Positions 9,610-17,914 of a DNA stretch of 64,000 nt are shown piece after piece. The translations under genes were made by a program, and so were the position numbers. Source of the DNA: Planctomicrobium piriforme (GTDB lineage Bacteria > Planctomycetota > Planctomycetia > Planctomycetales > Planctomycetaceae); contig NZ_FOQD01000011.1 in the NCBI RefSeq assembly GCF_900113665.1, positions 62,001 through 126,000 on the forward strand, written 5' to 3'. The notes beneath the pieces were generated by a model that worked only from the letters and a program-made list of their open reading frames with translations, did no database searches and was not told the DNA's origin. Position 1 is the stretch's first letter; the number at the start of each line of letters is the position of its first letter.

Positions 9610-9613
9610 CCCC

Positions 9614-11374
9614 TTATTGTCCGTCCACCACCACGAACTGCGCCGATGAGCCAGCCGGCCTGACGACCTCAATCTGCAAGGTCGCATCGGGTTGCTGCGT
9701 GGTATCGACGCGGACAATCACAGCATGCACGCCCGGCGTGAGTTCGACGTTGAACTGTGGTGCCGAACCGAGTTCCTGCGAGTCGAGCCATACTGTTGTT
9801 CCGGCAGTGGATTTCAGTTGAATCGTCACTGGTCCTGCTTCTGAACAGGCGATCTCCCCTTTGAGATAGACCACGGGACTGCCGGTCTTGGTCGCAAGTT
9901 CCGCAAGCGGCAGTTGGCCATTCACGCGAGCATAGGCCGCCACCCAGTTCTCGGATTCCAGCACCAGGTCTTCGTAGTTGGTGAGCGTGGGCACCTGTTG
10001 CAACAGGCTCTCCGGGGCTTGCAACAGAACTCGGTAACGCTGCATCCGCTGGGTGGAACGAATGCCGTACTCGCCCGGCTTGCCGAGTTCGCTCAGGAAC
10101 GCGGTGAGGTCGAGGAATTCGGCATGCGTCATGAAGTTGACCAGCCCTTTGGGCATCAGCGACTTGCCTTCAATCTCTTCGTCAATATCGGCCAGCGGTA
10201 CCGAGATTTGTTTGCCCGTCGCGTCCTTCAGGACCAGAGAATCGGCTGTTCGGCTCTCAATGATCCCTTGCAGTACTTTGCCGTCGACGGTGGCAATCAC
10301 TTTTGTGGTGTAGGCTTCTTTAATCGCCTGATCCGGGTCGAGAATCGACGCGACCAGATACTCGACCGGCGAACTCGAACCGATGGCCGACAGGTCCGGA
10401 CCGATCTGTCCGCCCCCTTTGCTGACGGAATGACAATTCAAACAGCTCAGGTCGGCGCGGCGAAAGACCGCTTCGCCGCGGACCGGATCGCCCGATTTCG
10501 CGGCATCGGCCACCATCACAGCCACTTCTTCCTTGGTGGGAGGCGGAGCAGACTGGTTGATGCCCGCCTGTTCTGAAAGCACCTGATTGAGCCCTGCATC
10601 AGTACGACCGACCGAGTATATGTGTCGCAGAAGAAGCTTGGCCACATCTTTTGCCGGCGGGTTGCTTTTGAGCGCCGCGGCCAGGGCTGCGGAGCCGTCC
10701 TTCTGTTCCAGAAAAGCGTCGAGCATCGGGCCCGGCTGGTCATGCGGTCCGGCATCCTGCAGGATTTTGGCGGCGGCCGTGGCCGCATCACTGGCGTTCA
10801 GGCTCGCCAGCACCCCCGCGCCCATCGCGCGCAGTTCGAAAGACTTGCCTGAGGCGGCGAGAGTCGTCAGCAGTTTGGTCGCCTTCTCCCGGTCGAGACT
10901 GGCGATCGCCTGCAAGGACTGTCGGCGGAGTGCCGCGGGGAGCTTCGGATCCTGCGCGAGTTCGGCCAGAGCCGTTTCTGCCGAGGCTACTTTCCACAAG
11001 CCGGCCAGCGTCACTGCGCGCTTTTGAATAAGCAAATTTTTGCTCTTGAGCAGCGTCGTCAGTCCCGACGTGTCGCCGTCCGGCTGCACTTTCCGTTGCA
11101 CGGCCGCAATCGCCAGCCAATCCAAAGCGTCTGCCCGCAGTTCATCGCTCCAGCCGTTTTCTTTGAGCATCTGGGCCAGAATCAGGTTCAGGTCGTCGGC
11201 GTTCCCCCGTTCGCAGATCATCTTCACGATGGTCGGCAAACGTTGCTCTGGGACGCGGCCGCTCTCGAGCAGCTTCCGCATCGCGGCGGCCGGGCTCGGC
11301 TGTTCTGCCGCGTTCACGCAGGGAACAAAAAACAAAGAGGCGAATGCGAGCGCGATGAAAACGGAGTATCGCAT
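9614..11374 (-). CDS. Secreted HEAT-repeat cytochrome c, planctomycete haem-binding type
   Basis: A 586-aa exported protein. The signal peptide runs from Met1 to an ...CVNAA-E site near residue 22. Residues about 30-290 are an alpha-helical, HEAT-like region rich in Ala and Leu. A haem c site C311-L-N-C314-H315 follows, with GGQIGPDLSAIG after it, then a conserved region (SILDPDQAIKEAY, SLMPKGL). This is the layout of the Pirellula/Verrucomicrobium-type putative haem-binding domain. The last 140 residues are probably beta-rich. The protein likely transfers electrons in the periplasm, perhaps with a dehydrogenase partner not visible here. An open frame extends upstream to 11791, but that stretch has no coding character, so the signal-peptide ATG at 11374 is used. 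Confidence 0.88.
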   Translation of the reverse strand: MRYSVFIALAFASLFFVPCVNAAEQPSPAAAMRKLLESGRVPEQRLPTIVKMICERGNADDLNLILAQMLKENGWSDELRADALDWLAIAAVQRKVQPDGDTSGLTTLLKSKNLLIQKRAVTLAGLWKVASAETALAELAQDPKLPAALRRQSLQAIASLDREKATKLLTTLAASGKSFELRAMGAGVLASLNASDAATAAAKILQDAGPHDQPGPMLDAFLEQKDGSAALAAALKSNPPAKDVAKLLLRHIYSVGRTDAGLNQVLSEQAGINQSAPPPTKEEVAVMVADAAKSGDPVRGEAVFRRADLSCLNCHSVSKGGGQIGPDLSAIGSSSPVEYLVASILDPDQAIKEAYTTKVIATVDGKVLQGIIESRTADSLVLKDATGKQISVPLADIDEEIEGKSLMPKGLVNFMTHAEFLDLTAFLSELGKPGEYGIRSTQRMQRYRVLLQAPESLLQQVPTLTNYEDLVLESENWVAAYARVNGQLPLAELATKTGSPVVYLKGEIACSEAGPVTIQLKSTAGTTVWLDSQELGSAPQFNVELTPGVHAVIVRVDTTQQPDATLQIEVVRPAGSSAQFVVVDGQ

Positions 11375-11867
11375 TGTCGAACCAACTCCAGATGACGGGA
11401 ACACAGGCGGATGCGGCCACGGCGGGGATGTCGCAGCATCGAAGTTTGAACGTTCCGATGGCTGCGGCTCTCTTATCTTATCTGGCCGTTTGTCGGATTG
11501 CATGCGCGAGGGCCTGAATTGCGAACCGCTTTTTTGCACCCGCAACTGCGTGACCGGCAGGAGCCCCCTCAACCGCCGACACCCTCCCTCCGACCCCGTT
11601 GAGTCGCGGTCGGTCGAAGCCCTGCCCCCGTCTGAGACGAACACTGAGGAACTTTGCCGATTGGGCGGATTATGCCGGACAACTGGGTCGCGCTGTGAGA
11701 TCTTTCCGGTTGGGAAGAGTCTGCTGCGAGTCCCTTTTTCGACTAATGAACAGTCTGCACGACGCGAGCGGCTTTCTTTACCGATTCTCATAGACTCCGG
11801 TCGATCACATAAGGGAATAATGCTCTCTCATTGCGGGCGACGAAATTTTACTTCGGAGTGACGACGC
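11375..11867. other. Divergent intergenic region, 493 nt
   Basis: This gap separates the start codons of the cytochrome gene (minus) and the DUF1571 gene (plus), so it should hold both promoters. I see no clear -35/-10 pair, no RNA gene and no repeat. Open frames on both strands here have no protein-like composition. Confidence 0.5.
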
Positions 11868-12857
11868 ATGCCGCGTTCGGAACGATCCACCAATCCTCTG
11901 ATGCGAAATGTTCTGGCCCTGCTCGTGGCCAGCGTGACGGTCGGGATTGCCCACCTCAATCTGGATCCGTTCTGTACCGGGGGAGAAGGGGGAGGCGCCA
12001 AGCGCGCCAACGCCGCTCCGCCCCGCATGCCGCCGCCGCCGGAACTCCCCACGCAGATTCCAGCGTCCTCGGAACTGGTCGCTGCCGTCGCCAGCGCCGC
12101 CTCGCCGTCGACGAAAGTCGCAGACGATCCCTCCACACTCCGCGGCGTGTGGGCTCTCAAAATGGCCGCCGCCCTATTGGAAAAAGGCTGCCATAACTTT
12201 TCGAAAGTGCCCGACTACACCGCCTGCATGTTCAAGCAGGAACGCCTGAACGGGGCGCTCGGAGATGGTCAGACGATCGATCTCAAAGTCCGGCACGAAC
12301 CCTACAGCGTCTACATGAAATGGCAGTCAGGCGATCGCGGACGTCAGCTCATCTACGTCCACGGCCAGAACGACGGCAATATGCTCGTCCAGCCAGGCGG
12401 CATCAAGGGCCGACTCACGGGTCTGCTGAGCCTCGAACCGACCGGTTCGCTGGCGATGGCCGAATCCCGTTATCCCATCACCAAAGCCGGACTCCTCCAA
12501 CTCGGCCACACGATTCTCGAATATCAGCACCAGGATCTGGAACGCGGTTGCGGCTTCACCTGCGAACTCCGCGATCACCAGGAGTTTGAAGGCCGGGCCT
12601 GCTATCTGTATCACATCAATTACGAGAGTCCGGAGATCCACTCTGTCTACCGCAAGTCGCTGATCTACGTCGACAAGGAACTCTCGCTGCCGATCTGCGT
12701 GAAGAACTACACCTGGGGCAAAGACGTCAATCCGGAAACGATCGACGAAGAAACCCTGATCGAGTTCTACGCCTACACCGACCTGAAGATCGAACAGGAA
12801 CTCAGCGCCTCCGACTTCGACCGCAACAATCGCGATTACAAGCTGCGAGTTCGGTAG
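11868..12857 (+). CDS. DUF1571 family protein, probably exported
   Basis: A 329-aa protein. A hydrophobic N-terminal segment (LALLVASVTVGIAHL, about residues 15-29) suggests export or membrane anchoring, followed by a Pro/Ala-rich linker. The region from about residue 100 (YTACMFKQERLNG, VYMKWQSGDRGRQLIYVHGQN, YVDKELSLPICVKNY) matches the DUF1571 family, common in planctomycetes and of unknown function. A LolA-like fold is only my impression. GGAG at 11855-11858 sits 9 nt before ATG. The frameshifted ATP-pyrophosphatase begins 4 nt after its stop, which suggests cotranscription. Confidence 0.8.
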   Translation: MPRSERSTNPLMRNVLALLVASVTVGIAHLNLDPFCTGGEGGGAKRANAAPPRMPPPPELPTQIPASSELVAAVASAASPSTKVADDPSTLRGVWALKMAAALLEKGCHNFSKVPDYTACMFKQERLNGALGDGQTIDLKVRHEPYSVYMKWQSGDRGRQLIYVHGQNDGNMLVQPGGIKGRLTGLLSLEPTGSLAMAESRYPITKAGLLQLGHTILEYQHQDLERGCGFTCELRDHQEFEGRACYLYHINYESPEIHSVYRKSLIYVDKELSLPICVKNYTWGKDVNPETIDEETLIEFYAYTDLKIEQELSASDFDRNNRDYKLRVR

Positions 12858-12861
12858 ACCA

Positions 12862-13621
12862 ATGGCCCCGTCGGTTGAGACATCACCCAGGCCGCGCGTC
12901 CTCGTCTCTTGGAGCACCGGCAAAGACAGCGCCTGGCTGTTGTGGATGCTGAAACAACAGCCGGAAAGTGGATGTCGTCGGCTTGCTGACGACATTCAAC
13001 GGCGCAGCAGATCGCGTGGCGATGCATGCCGTCCGCAGAACCCTCTCGGAACGTCAGGCCGAATTGCTCGGCTTGCCCCTCACGGCCATCGAGCTCCCCT
13101 GGCCCTGCTCGAACGAGATTTACGAACAGCGGATGCAGGCCGCAATCGCACTGGCCGCCGCCGACGGCGTGACCCATATTGCCTTTGGCGATCTGTTTCT
13201 CGAAGAGATTCGGGATTACCGCATTCGACTGCTGGCCGAGTCTGGGATCTCCCCGCTCTTCCCCATCTGGTGCGGCGTCGACGGGACGCCCCGTCTTGCC
13301 CAAGAAATGATCTCGTCTGGACTGCAGACAATTGTCACCTGCGTCGACGCCCGCCTTCTTCCCGGCGAATTCGCCGGCCGGCAATTCGACTCGCAGTTTC
13401 TCGACGACCTGCCGCCGACGGTCGACCCCTGCGGGGAACGGGGGGAGTTTCACACGTTTTGCTGGAACAGCCCGTTATTTCCAACGCCAATTCCTGTTCA
13501 GCCGGGCCAAATCGTCGAACGCGACGGCTTCATTTGCGCCGACCTCTTGCCGGCCATTGTCCCGGACCCTGAATCGTCACTGCGCCGAAAATCGAGCCTC
13601 GGCATTCCAGGTCAGAACTGA
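12862..13621 (+). pseudogene. Frameshifted ATP-pyrophosphatase (diphthine-ammonia-ligase-like)
   Basis: Two overlapping frames together encode one protein. Frame 1 from ATG 12862 gives the PP-loop LVSWSTGKDSAWLLWMLKQQ and PE. Frame 2, from GTG at 12968, continues with VDVVGLLTTFNGAADRVAMH, HIAFGDLFLEEIRDYR and LPIWCG-type motifs. These are the parts of an adenine-nucleotide-alpha-hydrolase of the Diphthami_syn_2/diphthine-ammonia-ligase-like family. The frames join if one A of the AAA at 12965-12967 is removed. The gene is therefore either broken, programmed to slip, or affected by a sequencing error. As written, frame 2 alone (217 aa from 12968) lacks the ATP loop. The last 21 codons lie inside a GTCCCGGAC repeat that supplies the stop. 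Confidence 0.7.
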
Positions 13622-13635
13622 GCGTCCGGGACAAT
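13556..13635. repeat. GTCCCGGAC-arm inverted repeat, copy C, overlapping a gene end
   Basis: The left arm at 13556-13570 has one change (GGACCCT for GGACGCT). The right arm AGCGTCCGGGACAAT at 13621-13635 is perfect. The element is 80 nt long, like copies A and B. It covers the last codons and the TGA of the preceding gene. A worn relative may follow at about 13688-13744 (right end GGGCCTGGACAAT). Confidence 0.75.
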
Positions 13636-13797
13636 TCAGCCAGTCCTGCCGCCTCACCTAAGTTGACCGGCTGGCGGAAATTGAGTCCAATTATGTTCGG
13701 GTGTCGCTGCCGTGAGAACGGCAACGATTCGGGGCCTGGACAATGTGGCAGGCTTCCCCATTAGCCCGACCGCACTCTCCAGTTTGAGACCGATTTC

Positions 13798-14520
13798 ATG
13801 ATGGATATTCTGCTCCTTGTGGGCATGGGATTGGTGATCTGGATGGTGGGGAACGACGGTCCCTGGGGGGCCGGGATCACGTTCGTCTCGGTACTGATGT
13901 CGGGCCTGATCGCAATGAACTTCTTCGAGCCCCTCGCCAATCTGATGGGCCGGGCTGTGATGACCTCCTACGACTGGCAGATTCGCTGGGACATTATCTG
14001 TCTGCTGGGAATTTTCTCGCTCTGTGTTTTCTTGTTTCGCACCATCGGCGAGCAGCTACTGCCGACTTATGCCGAACTCAGTTCTCCGGTGTATGAAGGG
14101 GCTCGCTGGGGCTTTGCCGCACTGACCGCCTATGCCGTCGCGGCGTTTGTCTGCACCAGCCTGCATGTCGCACCGCTGCCGCGCGAATTCCTGGGCTTCA
14201 CGGCCGAGAGCCGCAACCTGTTTGGAATGGCCCCCGACCGCCAGTGGCTTGGTTTCACCCAACATGCCTCGGAAAAATCGCTGATGCGCATGCGGGCAGA
14301 TAACCGGCCTGCATTGTTCGACGTCGCATACTTCCCGAGCAATCCCGCCGATGTCCGCACGACGAAGGAATGGTCTTCGTTCCCGATTCGCTATGCCGCC
14401 CGTCGCCAGCAGTTTGCTTCTGGCGGCGCTCCCCTGCCGGTGCAGTCCAATGTGCCGCTGGCGCCTCCCGGTCCGCCTGTCCCCGTCAATAACCCGAACG
14501 CAGGGACCGGCGGGTTTTGA
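13798..14520 (+). CDS. CvpA-like inner-membrane protein
   Basis: A 240-aa protein with four predicted membrane segments in the first 120 residues (about 3-20, 27-50, 62-82 and 97-118). The spacing and the GPWGAGITFVSVLMSGLIAMNF region resemble the CvpA family (colicin V production/envelope-associated proteins). The C-terminal 110 residues are hydrophilic and end in a Pro-rich tail (PVQSNVPLAPPGPPVPV). The assignment is by membrane pattern and planctomycete context, and the function is unknown. The start is ATG-ATG at 13798/13801. Confidence 0.55.
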   Translation: MMDILLLVGMGLVIWMVGNDGPWGAGITFVSVLMSGLIAMNFFEPLANLMGRAVMTSYDWQIRWDIICLLGIFSLCVFLFRTIGEQLLPTYAELSSPVYEGARWGFAALTAYAVAAFVCTSLHVAPLPREFLGFTAESRNLFGMAPDRQWLGFTQHASEKSLMRMRADNRPALFDVAYFPSNPADVRTTKEWSSFPIRYAARRQQFASGGAPLPVQSNVPLAPPGPPVPVNNPNAGTGGF

Positions 14521-14539
14521 TTTTCAAAGTTGAAAAAAG

Positions 14540-14605
14540 AACCGGGGGCGAACGCCCGGCGGCTGATTGGCGCCAATCAGCCGGCACGCGTTAGCGTCCG
14601 GTTCC
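14540..14605. repeat. Paired REP-like hairpins facing each other
   Basis: Two related hairpins are arranged as an inverted pair that meets at CTGATTGGCGCCAATCAG. The right one reads CCGGCACGC-GTTA-GCGTCCGG and pairs fully except for one bulged C. The left one (minus strand) is a GC-rich variant with loop GTTC. The same unit recurs at 25074, 25221, 25281 and 50266. It lies just after the CvpA-like gene, so it could also act in mRNA 3'-end stability. Confidence 0.75.
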
Positions 14606-14682
14606 TTCGATGAACGGGAAACTTTTTTTCCCGAATCCGCTGAACTCCAACTCGATCATTGATCCGCAAGAAGAGTTTTTCC

Positions 14683-14988
14683 ATGCTCTCGCACAATGTC
14701 TTTTTCACCCTGCACGACGATTCCCCTTCCGCGATCGACCAATTGGTCGTGGCCTGCCAGAAGTACCTGCGGAATCACCCCGGCGTCGCTTTCTTCGCGG
14801 CCGGCACGCTGGGCAAGGAATTCTCGCGCCCGGTGAACGACCGCATGTTTGACGTCGCCCTGCACGTGGTCTTCATCGACCGGGAAGCCCACGACGCCTA
14901 TCAGGTGGCTCCGGATCACAAGCTCTTCATCGAAGAAAACAATTCGAACTGGAAACAGGTTCGCGTCTTCGATTCCTGGGTCGAGTAG
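14683..14988 (+). CDS. Dabb-family (stress-responsive A/B barrel) protein
   Basis: A 101-aa cytosolic protein. The start HNVFFTLHDDSPSAIDQLVV, the central ALHVVFIDREAHDAYQVAPDH and the closing VRVFDSWVE match the dimeric alpha/beta-barrel Dabb family. Its members include stress proteins and small enzymes with no common reaction. ATG at 14683 has a purine-rich AAGAAGAG upstream; an ATT further upstream is unlikely. A stem-loop overlaps its stop codon. Confidence 0.85.
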   Translation: MLSHNVFFTLHDDSPSAIDQLVVACQKYLRNHPGVAFFAAGTLGKEFSRPVNDRMFDVALHVVFIDREAHDAYQVAPDHKLFIEENNSNWKQVRVFDSWVE

Positions 14989-15002
14989 AGCAGCTTGCTC
15001 TA
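14986..15002 (+). terminator. Stem-loop at the Dabb gene stop
   Basis: TAGAGCA-GCT-TGCTCTA is a perfect 7-bp stem with a 3-nt loop. It includes the TAG stop codon of the Dabb gene. There is no T-run, so intrinsic termination is possible but not certain. Confidence 0.35.
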
Positions 15003-15163
15003 CCGTGTGCAGGCGAATGGCCGACTTGAACCTGATGAAAGCCGGTATTATCGCCTGCGGATCGACGAATACGAAAAACCAGAATGCCCTAATCGCTGAG
15101 TCTCTCACTTTCATAAACCAAGCCGCGGCCGGCCTGAATCCCCGCGACTGGCTGGAGATTGCC

Positions 15164-16030
15164 ATGCTGCGTGCGCTCATGTTCGGTCTGGCTTGTTCGC
15201 TGTTCTGTCTTGCCGCGCAGGCGGAAGGTCCGGTGAAAACCGATGAACCCTACGCCAGGCTGCCCCTCCAGTTCGGCCTGTGCGACGGCCCCAGTTGGAC
15301 CGGCAAGTCCCTGTTTATTCCCGATGTGAAAGCCGGAATCCTTTACGACTACGATCCGGTCAGCGGCATGCTGACAAAAATCACAGAAAACGTGAGGATC
15401 TCCGGCACCTGTTACCGTCACGGTCGGCTGTACGCCTCGGACAACGGCAACGCCCGCATCAGTCTGCTCGATGGCCACGACCTGACGACGCTCGCTGTCG
15501 TCGACACGGCCGAAAAACCAGTGAACAAACCCAACGATCTGGTGGTCGACGCCCAGGGGGGCGTGTACGTCACGCTCACGAAACCGAATCAGGTGGTCTA
15601 TGTCACCCGTGAAGGGAAAGTTTCCGTCGCGGTCGACGGCCTCCCCACCCCCAACGGCCTGACCCTCTCGCCGGATGAGAAGACCCTGTATGTCGCTTCG
15701 TACCTTCCCAAGGAGATCTGGGCCTACGATGTGACAGCCCCCGGCCAGACGGCCAATGGCCGCAAGTTCGCCTTCATGGACGACGGCAAAGATCCCGGTG
15801 CAGACGGCATGACGATCGACGCCGACGGCAACGTCTACTGCGCCGGTGCCAAGGCCGTCTGGATCTGGAACCCCAAGGGAGAACTGCTCGGCAAGATCGA
15901 AACTCCCGCCCGCCCGATCAACTGCAAATTCGGCGACGCCGACCTGAAGACCCTCTACATCACCTGCTTCGACGGCCTGTACCGTCAACGAATGACGGTG
16001 TCAGGACTCGCTCCTGGTCGCGATCATTAA
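15164..16030 (+). CDS. Secreted SMP-30/gluconolactonase-like beta-propeller protein
   Basis: A 288-aa protein with a clear signal peptide (MLRALMFGLACSLFCLAAQA, residues 1-20). The rest is repeated propeller blades: GPSWTGKSLFIPDVKAG, NKPNDLVVDAQGGVYVT, NGLTLSPDEKTLYVAS, GADGMTIDADGNVYCAG and LKTLYITCFDGLYR. This is the SMP-30/gluconolactonase/LRE pattern, with metal-binding Asn/Asp residues in PNDLV and ADGM. A periplasmic sugar-lactonase role is the family expectation, but the substrate is unknown. A longer frame reaches back to 14849, but ATG 15164, preceded by GGAG, gives the signal peptide. Confidence 0.85.
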   Translation: MLRALMFGLACSLFCLAAQAEGPVKTDEPYARLPLQFGLCDGPSWTGKSLFIPDVKAGILYDYDPVSGMLTKITENVRISGTCYRHGRLYASDNGNARISLLDGHDLTTLAVVDTAEKPVNKPNDLVVDAQGGVYVTLTKPNQVVYVTREGKVSVAVDGLPTPNGLTLSPDEKTLYVASYLPKEIWAYDVTAPGQTANGRKFAFMDDGKDPGADGMTIDADGNVYCAGAKAVWIWNPKGELLGKIETPARPINCKFGDADLKTLYITCFDGLYRQRMTVSGLAPGRDH

Positions 16031-16050
16031 GCGGAGTCTGCGATCGAGCG

Positions 16051-17136
16051 TCAGCCGCCAGTGAACGGCAGGCTGGCGAGTTCTCGCGGATCACTGAAGA
16101 TCGACCAGCGGCTCGGGTGGAGATGGGCCAGGCGGGCCTGGACTGCTTCCGTCGTGGCGTCATGCCCGCAGTTGCGAATGGCAACATGCAGCACCTGTCC
16201 TCCGAAATGACGGGCAATCTCGCCGTAGAGTTCGGCATCCCGTTCGCCCGAGTCCCCGCAGAGAATGAACTGCCGCTCGGGGTACAGCCGCAGCAGGTTC
16301 TCGATCGATGTGCGTTTCGTTTTGAAAGCCGCTTCGCGCGTCCGGTCCCCGCGCAGATCGCGCAGCCGCACATGCCGTAGGTGCATTGTCCCGGCTGGAA
16401 ATGAGTCAGTATCCAGCCATTCGATCAATGGGCCATAGAGCGGCCAAGGGCTCGCGGAAACATAGTGAAAACTCGCTCCCTGCCGCGCCCAGTGCTGATA
16501 AAGATCCCGCATGCCGTCGACCGAACGGAATTCTCGCGTGAACGTGTTTGCCAGCAATTCCTTGCGGTCGCGGACGTTGGTCACCTTGATGGTGTCGTCG
16601 ACATCTGACACGACAGAGATCCCGGTCGGGGGAATCAGTTCAATTTCCCCGGCGAACAGTCGCTGGTCATCTTCCGGCAAATGCGTACAGAACGAGACGA
16701 ATCGCCGACCGAAGGCATCGGTCTGCATGATCGGTTCGAGTTCCGCAGCCTGGAGCGTGATCGTGGTTTCGAACTGGCCGTTGGGGAGCGTGTTGGGGAG
16801 ATGATACGCCTTTTCTGCAATGGCGATGGGAACCGACTTTCCCTTGCGGCCATTGTGCAGAAACAGCCGCGCACGGTCATGAAAACGCTGCCGAACTTCG
16901 ACGGCATTCTCCGGCTTGACCACCCGTTTGAAGAGCTGCAGCAGCACCCCTTTGCGCAGGCGGCTCGGCGATGCCGAAAAGATGCTCCCTCGCACCTGCA
17001 AATGCCAGCACTGTCCCAGCGGGCTGTAATGGGCGGAACTACGGTAGAACACCACCATCTCGCCGGCATGCACCGCATGCGACGTCTCTTCTTTTTTCTC
17101 GCGTGATCCCGTGCGTTCGCTCATTTTCTCAGTCAT
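16051..17136 (-). CDS. App1-type phosphatidate-phosphatase-like protein (DUF2183)
   Basis: A 361-aa protein. The C-terminal half holds SVVSDVDDTIKVTNV, a DxDxT HAD-like phosphatase motif, followed by SASPWPLYGPLIEWL, FPAGTMHLRHVRLRD and ILCGDSGERDAELYGEI. This is the App1 (DUF2183) catalytic domain, which hydrolyses phosphatidate in yeast. The bacterial substrate is not established. The N-terminal half is probably a beta-sandwich. ATG at 17136 overlaps the last codons and stop of arfB by 8 nt. ATG at 17124, 5 nt after that stop, is an alternative. Translational coupling to arfB is likely. Confidence 0.85.
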   Translation of the reverse strand: MTEKMSERTGSREKKEETSHAVHAGEMVVFYRSSAHYSPLGQCWHLQVRGSIFSASPSRLRKGVLLQLFKRVVKPENAVEVRQRFHDRARLFLHNGRKGKSVPIAIAEKAYHLPNTLPNGQFETTITLQAAELEPIMQTDAFGRRFVSFCTHLPEDDQRLFAGEIELIPPTGISVVSDVDDTIKVTNVRDRKELLANTFTREFRSVDGMRDLYQHWARQGASFHYVSASPWPLYGPLIEWLDTDSFPAGTMHLRHVRLRDLRGDRTREAAFKTKRTSIENLLRLYPERQFILCGDSGERDAELYGEIARHFGGQVLHVAIRNCGHDATTEAVQARLAHLHPSRWSIFSDPRELASLPFTGG

Positions 17137-17563
17137 CCAGACGAGGACGGCGTCGGGTCTGTTTGACCTGCGCCCGTTGCAGTTTTTCTCGCAACCGTCC
17201 CTCGACCACTCCTTTGGGCACCCGTGTCTTCCGACGTTTTTTGGGAGGCTTCGCCACCTCCGCAATCATCCCGCGCAGCCGGTCCAGGCAGGCCTCCCGG
17301 TTCTTTTCCCGATCGCGATATTCGTCGCTGTGAATTCTGAGGAAGCCTGCTTTGGAGATGCGGCCCTGTTGGGCCGCCTGCAATCGTTCCAGCACATCGG
17401 CCGGAAGCGACTGGCATTCCGCAACCTTCCAGGCGAGCTGGACCTGCGAATTGACCTTGTTGACGTTCTGCCCCCCTGGTCCCGAACTGCGGACGTAGGC
17501 GAACCGCAATTCCGACATCGGAATCGACAACTGCTCCGAAATGACCAGATTCACATCCCTCAA
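17129..17563 (-). CDS. arfB: Alternative ribosome-rescue factor ArfB (YaeJ-like)
   Basis: A 144-aa codon-independent peptidyl-tRNA hydrolase that frees stalled ribosomes. The catalytic loop is SSGPGGQNVNK, with GGQ at residues 30-32. There is no codon-recognition domain, and the C-terminal tail is strongly basic (KKRRKTRVPKG, KQTRRRPR), as needed to enter the empty mRNA channel. Length and layout match ArfB rather than PrfA/PrfB. It overlaps the App1-like gene downstream. Confidence 0.92.
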   Translation of the reverse strand: MRDVNLVISEQLSIPMSELRFAYVRSSGPGGQNVNKVNSQVQLAWKVAECQSLPADVLERLQAAQQGRISKAGFLRIHSDEYRDREKNREACLDRLRGMIAEVAKPPKKRRKTRVPKGVVEGRLREKLQRAQVKQTRRRPRLDD

Positions 17564-17652
17564 CGGATCCTCGCATCACAACTGCTTGTGCTGCATCATC
17601 GTCGATTGCCGACAGCGGTTCAATCCTCTGCCAGGAGTCGCCTGGGTGAAGC

Positions 17653-17739
17653 ATTGTCCCGGACGCTCGGCCTCCTAGGCTTGCACAGCGTGACTTTTGT
17701 AGTCTTGTTCTCCTGTTCATGCTCAGCGTCCGGGACAAT
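17653..17739. repeat. GTCCCGGAC-arm inverted repeat, copy E
   Basis: Arms ATTGTCCCGGACGCT (17653-17667) and AGCGTCCGGGACAAT (17725-17739) are perfect complements around a 57-nt core unrelated to the other cores. It lies between the divergent arfB and GT1 genes. Confidence 0.8.
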
Positions 17740-17914
17740 TCAATCTATTCCTCGGACATGAAGTCCGTATGAACTTCCCGGAAAATGCCTGATGGCCCCG
17801 GCATTTCCAGTCCAATTGCTGCCAGCTGCCCAATCAGGTTTGACGCCGCCAGTCCGGCACTTCATCCTGCGAACCGATTGCGGCGGTGACTGTCTCGCTG
17901 GCCGGGGGCAAAAG

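Noticed and set aside
11375..11791. N-terminal extension of the cytochrome to 11791
   Set aside because: The extra 139 residues are Arg/Ser-rich and not protein-like; the ATG at 11374 gives a clear signal peptide.
11040..11861. 273-aa plus-strand frame
   Set aside because: It is antisense to the cytochrome gene and its upstream gap, with no motif and no ribosome-binding site.
12327..12995. 222-aa minus-strand frame antisense to DUF1571
   Set aside because: Shadow of a well-supported gene; the Asp/Val-rich composition is the mirror of its codons.
13688..13744. Additional GTCCCGGAC element
   Set aside because: Only the right end (GGGCCTGGACAAT) is recognisable and the left arm is too diverged to call a separate copy.
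15089..15988. 299-aa minus-strand frame antisense to the SMP-30-like gene
   Set aside because: Shadow frame; the opposite strand has a signal peptide and propeller motifs.
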